Origin: Verpa conica
Lineage: Eukaryota; Ascomycota; Pezizomycetes; Pezizales; Morchellaceae
Length of the DNA: 64,000 nt
Assembly (NCBI GenBank): GCA_033030425.1
Contig: JAUFSD010000020.1
Location: forward strand, 744,001 to 808,000
Reading direction: 5' to 3'
A program made the translations under genes and the position numbers. The stretch's first letter is position 1, and the number at the start of each line of letters is the position of its first letter. This document shows, piece after piece, positions 11,526 through 21,799 of this stretch. The notes beneath the pieces were generated by a model. It worked only from the letters and a program-made list of their open reading frames with translations. It was not told where the DNA came from and searched no databases.

Positions 11526-12580
11526 CTATGCTTCAAACTCGTTTCCCCCTTCTGCAGCAATAATTGCAGCAAGCCTACCAGGCAGTGATGCGATGAGATC
11601 ATTAATGAACTCAGTATGAAGAGCAAGCCATTCCTCAACCACAATAATCCTAATTCTCTCATCTGTAAAATCCCAACCAACCATTTCCTTTACTCTTCTT
11701 TTTATATAACTCCATACTTGCCCAATAACATTAATATCAGCAGAACTAGAAGAAAGTGTAATTTTATGAAAGCCATTATCAAGTATCTCAGCTTGATTAA
11801 ATTTGTGAATATGACAAGGGGCATTATTCTCACAAAGATAAAGTAAAACCTGCCGAGACCGCATTTGCCCAAAAAGGAAAGGAAAGACTTTAGAGCGCAG
11901 AATGGATTTCCTATGAAAGGACCAGTCAATGTCACTCTTGCATTTAGGATCGTAAGTTTTTATAATAGGCTAAGTATGGGGTTCACCACACGCCAAGAAA
12001 TAAGCCCACTTTTCAAGATCTCAGTCATATTCTGCTTTGAGTAAAAGTATTGCAGTTTTATACTAATTAGTGGTTTTGATAAAACTAGTGAAAAAGTGAT
12101 AAGGAAGCTCAGCACATGAATATTCATGCATAACACCCTCCAAAACATAGGGGATTTCCCTTTATGGGATTTCCGGTCCATATTTTGTGACTTATGTTTC
12201 TCTTTTGCGCATCTCAGAACACTTTTTGCATATTTGGAGTGCAATGTATTAGACTCAAAAACAATGTCATTCTGAAACATGACTCTGGTAAAAGTGAATA
12301 TGAGATAGGTCTGTACAAATAAGAGGCGTGCAGCTCTATTTTTGACTGTAAAAAATAGTTTTATTGTAGCAAGCGGCTGTGGATCCCATCAACGACAAGT
12401 GTTTGGTACATGGTACTAATACTGATTGGAAAAGTTAATTTAGTGACTAACTCCCCTAGGGATTTTCTGAAGTGGGAGACATCTAGTAATGCAAGGTCAA
12501 ACAAATCTTGTTTTTGCTTGTCTGACAAAATCAGATTATTATCTTTCTTACAATTAGGTTTAGGCTTAGAGTTGTTGTCT
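11526..12580 (-). pseudogene. Decayed Tc1/mariner transposase relic
   Basis: Read on the minus strand, fragments in changing frames follow the order of a Tc1-type transposase. About 12560-12370 encodes a helix-turn-helix stretch with LSDKQKQDLFDLALLD and ISISTMYQTL. About 12290-12120 carries a degenerate middle (FQNDIVFES, then KSPMFWRVL, matching the usual DE-x-x-F and SVMVWG blocks). 11864-11526 is a 112-residue C-terminal part with NNAPCH at the second acidic position and INVIGQVWSYIKRR where DLNPIENLW is expected. The acidic residues of the triad are thus partly lost. Frameshifts separate the blocks. It is not closely related to the intact copy at 28388-29772. Confidence 0.65.
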
Positions 12581-12637
12581 GAACATGAGTCTGTATCAGC
12601 ATTCTCAGCATTCTCGGAGCTGGCTTGATGTGAAGTG

Positions 12638-12877
12638 CATCAGCAAAAGTTTTTTTTTCTTCAAAAATAGTCCCAGATAGTCCCAGGAATAAGGGGGACA
12701 GTGGGGGACACAACTGGGACACAATTGGGACAGAATAGAGACACCACCCAGTCCCAAGATCCACCCCAAAGACAGGCATTTTGTCTCTTGGGACTGGGTG
12801 GTGTCTCCAGCTACTATGTAATTTGTCCCACAGTTGTCCCAGGGATGCTCTGGGACTGAAAAGTACTTTTGCTGATG
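12638..12877. mobile_element. 240-bp MITE with CATCAGCAAAAGT inverted termini
   Basis: The left end CATCAGCAAAAGT (12638-12650) and right end ACTTTTGCTGATG (12865-12877) are perfect 13-bp inverted repeats. Inside is a second perfect 20-bp inverted repeat (12739-12758 and 12787-12806, AGACACCACCCAGTCCCAAG), so most of the element can fold into a long hairpin. A GGGAC/GTCCC-rich filler occupies the rest. Both outer flanks are TG. The same terminal sequence bounds the 1.2-kb element at 14311-15514. Confidence 0.75.
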
Positions 12878-13611
12878 TGGAAAGCCTAATAATAGCTGAA
12901 CAGGTAGAGGAAGGAACATTGCAAGCTGCAGAGATAGCTTTGATGTCTAAACAGTTTTTGTCTGTAAGAGAAGTAAAGCCAACAATCTGACCTCACCTAC
13001 CAAGCTGAGTAGAAGCATTGCAAATAGTATTTTGATAAGGCATGAGGAAAGTTTGATCTGAAGAACTTAACACACACTCAAGCATTTCTTTTAAACAAAT
13101 TAACCTGTACTTTCTCACTACATTATCTCACTACTATATCATCTCGCTACATTATTTCACTACTACATCATTTCATTCCATTCTTGCGCTGAGGCTCAAC
13201 TCAACTCTTACTGGCACGATGCCCCATCATTTTGCGTATCAACACCATTGCCACCGGTCAAACCACAAGTATCTGGCCGGCCTTCACCTCCTAGCACCTT
13301 CCAGCACCTCCATTGGCACCTTGTGTAATAACCGATCACCTATTGGGGAACAGCAGGCGATAATCATGAGGCAAGACAAGTATCGAGAGACTAGGAACTC
13401 AGAGACAAGGTAGATATGGTATTGAATGCAAGTAGTAGTAGTAGTATTTGTTTCCTATCTAGGCCCGAGGCCCACTAAGTAAGTCTTTGAAGAGACCGCC
13501 AACTAAGTCCGCCAAAGCTAACTAAACGGTACTGGGTACCGGACCAAAGAATGTACATGTATCTACGAACTAAACGCGTAGAGGAACACACCAAGGAGAG
13601 AACACATAGAA
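12878..13611. other. Intergenic, tandem ATCTCACTAC-like stretch
   Basis: No gene recognised. At about 13110-13175 the motif ACTACATTATCTCACTACTATATCATCTC is repeated imperfectly four or five times (unit about 14-16 bp). A short AGT trinucleotide run occurs at about 13426-13438. Confidence 0.4.
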
Positions 13612-14215
13612 CTAACTAAGCGACACCAAAGAAAGAACATGTAACCAAAATAATAAACAACTCTTGCTCTTCCAAAAGCATCTTCCAATCTGGCGTTTCA
13701 TGTCGATGGGCTTGAATCCCGGGGGGTGTATCGGGTCCCGAGTGAGGTTCACTAATATCGCGGTGCAAATGATGAACAGTTCCTCACGGACGAGAGCTCC
13801 CGTTTCCCGGCGTCGTGACCCTTTCCCTAGCCGAAGCTAGACACGGACAGTCCTCTGGCAGAGAGGTAAGGGGAGCATAGGATATAAAGTAGAGTTGAGT
13901 TTCCACTATGTGGAACCGAGGTAGGGAAGGTAGAGACCGTTGTCAGTCGGCATACCATTGATAATAGGGGGGTGGATGACCGTATGAGGACCGGATGTCA
14001 ACAACTTCTTGACTGGTACACTTTTTCCGGTCGGAGAAAGTGTTGTCGTATAGTAGGGATCCTGGAGAATCGAGTCTGCCTGGTCCGGTAGAATAATGTG
14101 TTGTTGAAAGGGGCTGCCTGCTCGCTGGTGGTGGTGGGGAGTGGTCCTTGGTTGAAGGATCCCCAAAATTGTAGTGAACGCCCGAGAGCAACGAGTAAGG
14201 GCTCATCCAAATCAA
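13612..14215 (-). CDS. Uncharacterised protein, at least two exons
   Basis: Minus-strand coding is supported by two long, compositionally normal stretches. The 5' part (14215 to about 13906) gives a Pro/Tyr/Ser-rich segment (TTPHHHQRAGSP, then HPPIINGMPTDNGLYLPYLG in the best frame). The 3' part (about 13830-13612) reads ALVREELFIICTAILVNLTR and RDPIHPPGFKPIDMKRQIG and ends in TAG at 13614-13612; it contains a 15-residue hydrophobic segment. An intron ending GTGTCTAG near 13840 would join them, but the donor is not clear. I do not recognise the family. The 5' exon ends less than 100 bp from the transposon at 14311, so upstream exons may have been separated or lost. Confidence 0.4.
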
Positions 14216-14310
14216 ATGAGATGGAGAGGGTTTCCGGAAGACTTTGACAAAGGTTCCAGCGCTAGGCTTACAGAGATTGGCAGTGTGAAGTCCGGAGGTA
14301 ATAGGGGCTG

Positions 14311-15101
14311 CATCAGCAAAAACAAAGATTCTGCCCCGCTCTCCTGGAGAGCGGGGCGAGCGGGGCGACGATTTCGCAAACCTACCCTCCTACAGGTGCT
14401 TTACGCTGCACGTCATCTCCGGGAGATCTCAGGGCGGACGCTAGCAGTCCGGGAGATGCCGGGAGAGCCTCAATAAGAGTAGAACAAAAAGTTGCGTCTA
14501 GAAGAGTCTCAATTCTCAATTCTCTATTCTCTATTCTCTATGTTCTATCTAATCTATATACAAGAATATACCTGCTTTGCTGCCTCCCCCGCTGCCCCCC
14601 CCGCTTGCCCTTCTCCCGCTGCCCCCCCCCGCTTGCCCCTCCGCCCTGCCTGCCTGCCTGCCTGCCTGCCGCTGCCGCGCTGGGAGGCAGCTCGACGTCC
14701 AGTCGATGCGTCGGACACGGGGTGTTTGTACCGGTACGGGTAGGTTGTTCGCTTGGTGACCCGGAGGCTGCTGAAGCCTTGCTGGGGTCCTGGGGGGGGG
14801 GTCTGCTGCCTGCTGCTGCGCTGGGTGTCAGGTCAAAGTCCAGTCGACGCGTCGGACCAAGGGTGTTCGTACCTGGACGGGTTGGTTGTTCGCTTGGTGG
14901 CCCTGACGCTGCTGGAGGCTTGCTGGGGGTCCTAGGAGGCCCTGCTGCAGCTGTCGCAGGAGGGGGTCTGCCTGGGGGTCTGCTCGAGGTCCATAGACGC
15001 GTAGGACATGGAGGGTTTGTACCGTGACGGGTAGGTTGTTCGCTTTATAGGAGAGAACCTGCCCATCCCCCATCCCCTATCCCCCACCCCCCACCCCCCG
15101 T

Positions 15102-15132
<31 letters not shown>

Positions 15133-15514
15133 CTTGCTTGCTTGCTTGCTGCCTGCTGCCGCTGTCGCGCTGGGGGTCATCTGGGGGTCACATTGACGCA
15201 TCGGACATGAGGTGTTCGTACCGGTACAGCCGCTGGGGGGGGGCTACTGCTGGCGGTGCTATAAGGCGCTGTTCTCAATAGTTAGCATAGGTTCCTAGAG
15301 TGGTAGTGAGTGGGTGGGGGGTGCTGGGGGAGAGGGGTTGCAGACGCGTTAATGTGGTACGGCCGGGTAACACCAGCACCTCTCCAGGAGACTGGGGGTG
15401 ACGGTCCCTCGCCCGGGTGCTGAGGGGTCGGTAGCGCTCTCCAGGAGAGCGGGGCGAACTTTCTCCGCCTGGGCGACGAAAATCTCCCGGAGAATTTTTT
15501 TTTTTTTGCTGATG
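14311..15514. mobile_element. 1.2-kb non-autonomous TIR element carrying a GC-rich minisatellite
   Basis: The ends are CATCAGCAAAAAC (14311) and TTTTTGCTGATG (to 15514), the same termini as the MITE at 12638-12877, and both are flanked by TG. Subterminal regions mirror each other too: GCTCTCCTGGAGAGCGGGGCG at about 14339 on the left and GCTCTCCAGGAGAGCGGGGCG at about 15436 on the right. No transposase is encoded. The interior is much more GC-rich than the genome around it and is built from CCTG/CCCC microsatellites plus about four copies of a longer unit (see next entry). Confidence 0.7.
14680..15235. repeat. Imperfect minisatellite, four units
   Basis: Four related blocks at about 14688-14757, 14820-14902, 14970-15050 and 15172-15230 share GCTGGG..TCA, then AGTCGACGCGTCGGAC, then GTGTTCGTACCGGTACGGG and, in three of them, TAGGTTGTTCGCTT. 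Unit spacing is 130-200 bp because variable CTGCTGGGG-rich or (CCTG)n/(CTTG)n spacers separate them. Long overlapping open frames here are a by-product of the GC-rich repeats. Confidence 0.6.
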
Positions 15515-16418
15515 TGGTGGACGCAACTCCCCCAGGGGGCACCAGAAAGAAAGTAGAACTCGACAAAGAGGAACCAGCGCGCCCGAAGGTTTGCGGTATT
15601 CCCATGCTCAACATGTACTACAGAGGTAATTTTGCTGAAGAAGTTATGCGCGCCCGAAGGTTTGCTACTAACTCTATCGTCGACGAAGTTGGGATTCCGA
15701 GTGGGTATGCTTCATAATGAGATGCAAGTTGTTGCGTGAAGAACTAACTAATTGACAGAGATGCGTTCCTTTTATACCCTTTCTGGAGGGACGCTGAGAT
15801 CAACAATGAGACAATATGAAACTGAAGGAGCGACCTCCTTCTACATGAAACTATAGAGGTCTCATCCTTCGAGGCGTACTTCTTACATGACCAATGATAA
15901 CAGGAATCCTACGAAGTATGAAACAATACATGAAACAAGGAGATAGACAAGGCAGACTAGGAAATGGGTGTTCTTGACATCTTGCCTACCTGAGACTTTG
16001 CCCGACCCCGCTACCGTAATCCGGAAACGTCTGACGAGAGCGAGTATCCTCGGTTGGCGGCGTGCATCATGTTGGCACTGCGAACACAAGGTGGGGGGTA
16101 CCCCTGTAGATCATTTAATATTGGAAAGGGAGATCTGCAGGGCCGAACCAGCCTCACATAGCGTGGCTACCAATCACAACCTTAGCTGCTGTTACCTGCA
16201 TATGCAGTACCCCGCGTCACACAAACATTGTGTGATCGACTCTACATAGAAATATCCCATCAATCGGCAAAAGATGCTATCCCCCAAAACAAGTGGCAAA
16301 AAAGAATAGAAACATGAGCCTAGCCACGTGACTTTAGCCAACGGAGCAGGGGTGGGGTAATATGTATTGTGGTTACTATCTCGATATTCACTTAACTTTG
16401 GCATCTGACCATACATTC
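15515..16418. other. Intergenic with an 18-bp direct repeat
   Basis: GCGCGCCCGAAGGTTTGC occurs at about 15578 and again at about 15650 in the same orientation, 72 bp apart. Short frames on both strands cross it, but no family was recognised. The remainder to 16418 holds nothing I can name. Confidence 0.4.
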
Positions 16419-16472
16419 CTTTAGTCAATGGTTGATAAATTCATTCATTCATTCATTCTTTAGTCAACGGTT
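16419..16472 (+). mobile_element. Minimal R1 retroposon insertion (24 bp) with 15-bp target duplication
   Basis: CTTTAGTCAATGGTT (16419-16433) and CTTTAGTCAACGGTT (16458-16472) differ at one base and flank only GATAAATTCATTCATTCATT plus one more ATTC-type repeat (16434-16457). That insert is exactly the 3' end of R1. This is the signature of reverse transcription that stopped almost at once. Confidence 0.8.
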
Positions 16473-17796
16473 TTATATCACCTTTGGGTAAAAACATATA
16501 CTCTATCTCAATCTGATATATTATATCACTTTTGTTTACCCTTGCTTAAATTCTCGCATCCCCTTAGCCCTTTATAGTAATTAATGTTGTGTAATAATGC
16601 GTTAGGAACTACAAATTGAAGGGATTATGAACTAAATAAAAGGGTGAACGATATCTGTAGCAGCGGTTCTCAGCTGTTTAATAAACGTCAACCGTAATAG
16701 CTCCTTGGGCAGCTTATCGAATTCCTCATCCCAAGAGTCCCCGGCTTGGATGTAATTAGTCTAGATCGAGTATACCGGAACCAAATAATTGAGTAACAGG
16801 TTTCAGCGTTTGTATGCGAGAAAGAGGAGAGATGAATGAGTTGTGGTTTCTCCCTGCTTCTGGATAAAAACTCTTATGGTGTTAACTTCGATTCTCCGAG
16901 TGAAATGAGTTTTTTCTCAATTGCGCCCCGAAACTATATAATATATGAAGTATGAGAGTACACATAAAAGTAGAGTACTCATGTTATGTACTCTGGGGTG
17001 GAAAATTCAAATACTGTACTCCTAGGTGGGAATACCGAAAGAACTACTTATCTCCAAAACTTTCTGTGATACCTCCGATACTAAACGTACTCGTAAATAT
17101 TTGGTGCTTCATTATGACTCGGGCACAATTATTGTTATCTTAGGGGTAGTTAAGAGTTCAGCTCTTACGCCATTGAGTTGGGCTTGTCCTATAGTGGCGC
17201 TTTAGCCGATCAGAGAATAAAGATCCTCAGATCAATAATGTCGGCTTATACCAGGCCCACACCAATGGGTGATCCCTTTGGTATGAACATACAATCAGCA
17301 GTCGGTTCCTTGAGTGAACTTGGAATTCTCATCTAGCCAGATATTTGTGACCGGACACGGAACTGCCCCCGGTATAGTCCCCTGGTCGCAAACACCCCCC
17401 GTGTGAAGGTATAGTCTATATTATTGGTAAGAGTAGTCCGCAAGACCAGACTAATTAATAATTTCTATTTCACCTAATATTATTGAACTATTCTATTTTC
17501 ATCTAAGGCTTCTCATGGGTGTCTATGAGATTGCCGATCAATTTACAAATGCACTGGAGATAATGCCATTACGTCTATCGGAAATTGTATTTTATCTACT
17601 TCTCTATTGAAGCTGAGACAACCCGTTAATGATATAACGAAGTCAACTGAATCCAAACGCTCCGTGTTTTTAAGAGCGCACTTACAAGCCCCCTGAGAGT
17701 AGAAATACAACACCGCAGCACCCTTGTAAGGTGGATCTCCTCTTTCTTTCAGTAATAACTCACGATCGTTAAAAGTTTCAATAGTGGCCAACCACA
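16473..17796. other. Intergenic, no gene recognised
   Basis: AT-rich, with several short frames and no recognisable motif. Nothing certain lies between the retroposon scar and the start of the TPR-CHAT gene at 17797. Confidence 0.4.
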
Positions 17797-18642
17797 ATGG
17801 CGGACCCCCTGATTAAACCGTCCCAGAATGTCAGCCCAGTCGTTCATGCCCCCGCGGGTGTGCCTCCTCTTTCATTTATCGAGGAAATGATTACCAAAAT
17901 GTAAGCCTACCGAGCAGCACTTCCCTCGGGGCAAACATTATTCTTAGACAAATTCGAACGCTTGTCCACGCTCCTCTTGAACAGGTTTAACTATACAAGG
18001 CAGATTGAACATTTTAAGGAGTACATCAAGTGCATGAAGGACGCTCTGGACTCATTAGGTGAAGATAACCCTAAAAAACCAGGAATAAGCTTCATGTAGG
18101 GTTGCGGGTACCGGAATTTATACAAAATGTCAGGCGTTACCGGTGATCCTGATAGTGCTATCACATATGTCCGGAAGGCGATAGAGTTTTCGCCGGATGG
18201 ACGTAAGAATTCGAACCCATTAGTCGAACGGAGTGGCCTATATTGGAAGAGGTACCAGGGTAGTAAGGGCCTGGGTGACCTTGGGCAGGGTATCTTGGGA
18301 GAGGAACAGGCGCTGTCAGCGCTAAAGCCCTTACAGCATTCTCGGTCAGATAGGGCTGAGTTCGAATACAGTCTTAGCCTCCATTTGAATATTCTATACG
18401 ACCTGAAGCAATCTCCAAGAGATCTAGATAGGTATATTGCTTTGATGGAGGATGTACTTGACGGAGGAGTACGTGGTGTCGACCGATGGAGTTTATTGGA
18501 GGCCTTAAGTCTTGCCCTCCTAGAGAGATAAGAACGCGGATATAACCAGATAAGAACTGGTGACGATCTAGGTCAAGCAATCCTAATGGCTACGCAGGCG
18601 GTCAATGAAAGTCCAGTGGGTGATAAAAACCAATGTCTCTGT

Positions 18643-19048
18643 CAGTGTTCGCAACCGTCCGGGGCCCCCAGTAGGGCCCTATAGGGGCCCCGCTATAACC
18701 GTAGGACTGGACGGACTATGAGCTATAGTCCGTCCCGGGCTGCATTCTCCTGGACTACGGGGGACTATAGGGCCCTGTGGGCGTTTGCCAAGAGATATTT
18801 TGCACCATCCTAGGGATAAAAGCATATAATATCCGCTAGAAATTACTGCCTAAGCAAGAGTAGGTAGCCATTTTGGGGTAAATAAACCCTAGCCCTGAGA
18901 TCTTGGCGCCCTGTAGGGCCCTATGCAGTCCATAGTCCCCGTTCCTTATGCCCTGGACCGCCCCCAAGAGAGGCTGGGACGGACTATAGAGTCGTAGGGC
19001 GTCCGGTCCTAGCCTCAAGACGGACGGACTGCCCCGTTGCGAACACTG
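18643..19048. mobile_element. hAT-MITE copy A, 406 bp, perfect 8-bp duplication
   Basis: Ends CAGTGTTCGCAACCGTCC (left) and the inverted form of CAGTGTTCGCAACGGGGC (right). GTCTCTGT at 18635-18642 and 19049-19056 is a perfect 8-bp target duplication, as expected for hAT. It sits inside the TPR-CHAT gene; without it and one duplicate the reading frame runs on (CLC then LINLGSML). The left end matches the hAT element at 47125-50211. Confidence 0.9.
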
Positions 19049-19088
19049 GTCTCTGTTTGATCAACCTAGGAAGTATGTTGAGCATGAG

Positions 19089-19143
19089 GTATGATCGATC
19101 AGCCCCATGCATTTATGACTAATTCATTTATTCACCCATTAAG
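19089..19143 (+). other. 55-nt intron in TPR-CHAT gene, possibly born by tandem duplication
   Basis: Donor AG|GTATGA, branch TGACTAAT, acceptor TTAAG. Splicing restores MLSMRYDRSGIDQ in frame. The first 14 bases of the intron (GTATGATCGATCAG) closely match the first 14 bases of the downstream exon (GTACGACCGATCAG), 12 of 14 identical. Confidence 0.7.
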
Positions 19144-21799
19144 GTACGACCGATCAGGGATAGACCAGGATATTGTGGATGCTATTTCCTGGACTACGCA
19201 AGCCTTGAGCCCCGATGATGCCCAGCAGGCGCGCGTGCTGGGTGCACTTGCATGTCGACAAATATCCAGATACCACCAGCAAGGGGATATCGATGACCTT
19301 GAGCAAGCCATTGATAATGCGAGGGAAGCCGTTCGTCTGAATCAGGAGTATGTTGAAAGGCATAGAAGCAACCTGTGTAATATGCTGGGGACCCGGTATA
19401 AGTGCACCGGGGATCGAGCTGATATTGAGGAGGCTATGGAGCTGGGAGAAGGAGAGGTGGCTAGATTCTCAAAGGACGGAGCCCCCTTGGTGGATGAGTG
19501 TCGAGCAATGGCGTCTATGACGGTGGCTTCTCTACTGTTTATGAGATACGAAAAAACAGACGACATTACCGATCTTACGTCCGCTATTGCACGAGCAAAT
19601 CAGGCGTGGGCAGCTACCCCTCTTAGGAATCCAATCGGTGCAAAGCTCAAGCACAATATGAGTAACTATCTTAACGCCAAATCTCGGGTTACCGGAAATT
19701 TAGACGATCTGCAATTAGCCATAGATGTAGCGTCTTATTCACTTAGAATGATGGACGCTGGGCATCTTGACCGAGTGGAGGTCCTGTATGGGTTAGGAAT
19801 CAGGCTCGTAACCAGGTTCAGGCGTACAGGAGACCGAAGCGACCTTACAGGTGCAATCTATTATCAGGGACAGGCGGTGAAAGCTGTGACGGATCACCAC
19901 GTATTGCGGTCGTGTTATTTGAGCACTTTGGGTAGCAATCTGGGGCTTTTATATGATTGGACAAAGGTTGAGACGGACCTAAGTAATGCCATCCAGAAGA
20001 CTAGGGAAGGCGTTGAGACACTTTTTCCATCCGATACCCAACATAAGGCGATGATCTTGCTCAATCACAGCAATCAGCTAGGAAGACTCTATGACCTGAC
20101 GAAAGAGCGCAAGACCCTCGACGAACCAATAAATTTTGCAAACCGAGCTGTGCTTGAGGTTGGGCAGAACAAGTCACACCACGCGAGCGTGCTGAGTGCA
20201 CCAAGCAGTAGATATGGCCAATCTCCAGAAATAGAGGATCTTAAGCTATCGATAAAGTACGCCCTAGAATCCACGAAGCTTTCTCCAGAAGGATACGTTG
20301 ACAGTGGCATGATGTTCTACAACCTGGGATATCAGTTATGTCAGATATACCAGCAAACAAAGGATAAGGGTGATATGAACCAGTCCATACTATACCTGAA
20401 AGAATCGTTTAAGGTCGTTACAGCCCCACCCAGTATTCGTCTTCAGGCGGCAAGACTTGCTTCTTCTCTACTCCTGGAAGATGAGAAATGGGGGGACCTG
20501 AGTACATTGACTGCAGATGCAGTTATGCTTCTGCCGCGGATGAGCCCACGGCCATGGCCCAGTCTGATCAACAGCATGCTCTGGAAGGCTTGGCTGGCTT
20601 TGCCTCGCTAGCTGCTGCCGCAGCTCTTCAAGCTGGAGGTTTTGCTGGTGAGGCTGTGAGATTGCTCGAACTTGGCCGGGGTATCATCACTGGTCATCGC
20701 TTTGGAACAAGGACCGATCTAGGAGAGCTCTGGAAGAAGGCTCCCGATTTAGCCAAGAAATTTGAGTAGCTTCGCGACGAACTTGATCCTGCCCTAAGTA
20801 ATACGCCCTCTACTCTCACAAGCACTGACCCGCTGTCCTCAATCTCACGCCGGCACTCCGCCAATCAATAGCTTGACAAAGTAATTGATAAAGTTCGGAA
20901 GCTTGAGGGGTTTACGGATTTTCTCCTCCCTCCCAGTTTAGAAACCCTCATGAGTGCCGCTGAATGGGGGACGATTATTATAATCAATGTCTCCTGGCGC
21001 TGTGATGCTTTGCTCGTTCACAAAGACCGTATTGAGACGGTTGACTTGCCATCATTAAACTCGGAAGATATCAAGAAGTGGTCATTGATTATCCCCGAGA
21101 AAAGAAACTTCATGATATTACTTCTAGAATGGCTTTGGAGTTCCGTTGAAGGACCGGTCATTCTAAAGATTAAACCCGCTCAAGATCTGACGAAGCCCAA
21201 TCGCCAGTGGCCACGGGTATGGTGAGTCCTGACTGGCCAAATGTGTCATTTCCCCATTCACGCCGCGCAACGAAAAGATGGGAAAGCTTCAATGCTACAT
21301 AGATCGAGTTGTTTCTTCGTACAGTTCGTCCATCAAAGCACTCATTTATACACGTCAGCACGAACAAAGAATACCTTTTCCTACTCGTTCAGTACTTTGC
21401 TATGTCGATAAAACTCCATACGAACCTGACCTTGAAGACATTGACAAAGTTATGGGTGAAGTTCAGATAGTTTCTAGCCTACGTCCTGCGTTCGTTGAGC
21501 AATCCGTACTACGGCGCCCAACGAAGGCGGAAGTCCTAGAACATTTGGATATAACAAATACACCGAGCTGCCAGGTCTTTCATTTCGCCGGTCATGGGAT
21601 CTCGGATGCTACTGACCCCTCAAAGAGTGCTTTGTATCTCTGGGATGAAAAACTAACAGTGCTTGATTTGATATCGGTAAAAATCCACGAGAACCCTCCA
21701 TCGCTGGCCTACCTCTCCGCCTGTTGGACAGGAAACTCCCACGAGCTATTCGATGAAGGAATACACATCATGGGTGCACATTGTGACAACAAGGGTTAG

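Larger units (their letters stand above)
17797..21799 (+). pseudogene. TPR-CHAT protein gene, broken by stops, frameshifts and a MITE
   Basis: From the ATG at 17797 one frame carries N-terminal FIEEMITKM, then tetratricopeptide-like repeats (NRFNYTRQIEHFKEYIKCM, YKMSGVTGDPDSAITYVRKAI, NYLNAKSRVTGNLDDLQLAI and others) down to about 20540. A CHAT (separase-like peptidase) domain follows, with the catalytic His in VFHFAGHGIS near 21590 and Cys in YLSACWTGNS near 21720. Lesions: in-frame stops at 17902, 18097, 18529, 20767, 20869 and 21223; frameshifts near 20550 and 21250; and a 406-bp MITE at 18643-19048. At least three stops (20767, 20869 from CAG; 21223 from TGG) fit C-to-T or G-to-A changes. 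The normal CHAT tail after the Cys motif is lost, as the frame ends at 21799. One intron, 19089-19143, is intact in frame. Known for the family: TPR-CHAT proteins pair with STAND or gasdermin-like effectors. This copy cannot make the full protein. Confidence 0.85.

Noticed and set aside
13700..13725. B-box-like GGCTTGAATCCC
   Set aside because: Lies in a region better explained as minus-strand coding (KPIDMKRQ) and lacks any A box or cloverleaf.
14174..15201. Long overlapping open frames on both strands
   Set aside because: They come from GC-rich minisatellite and microsatellite sequence inside a TIR element; no conserved residues.
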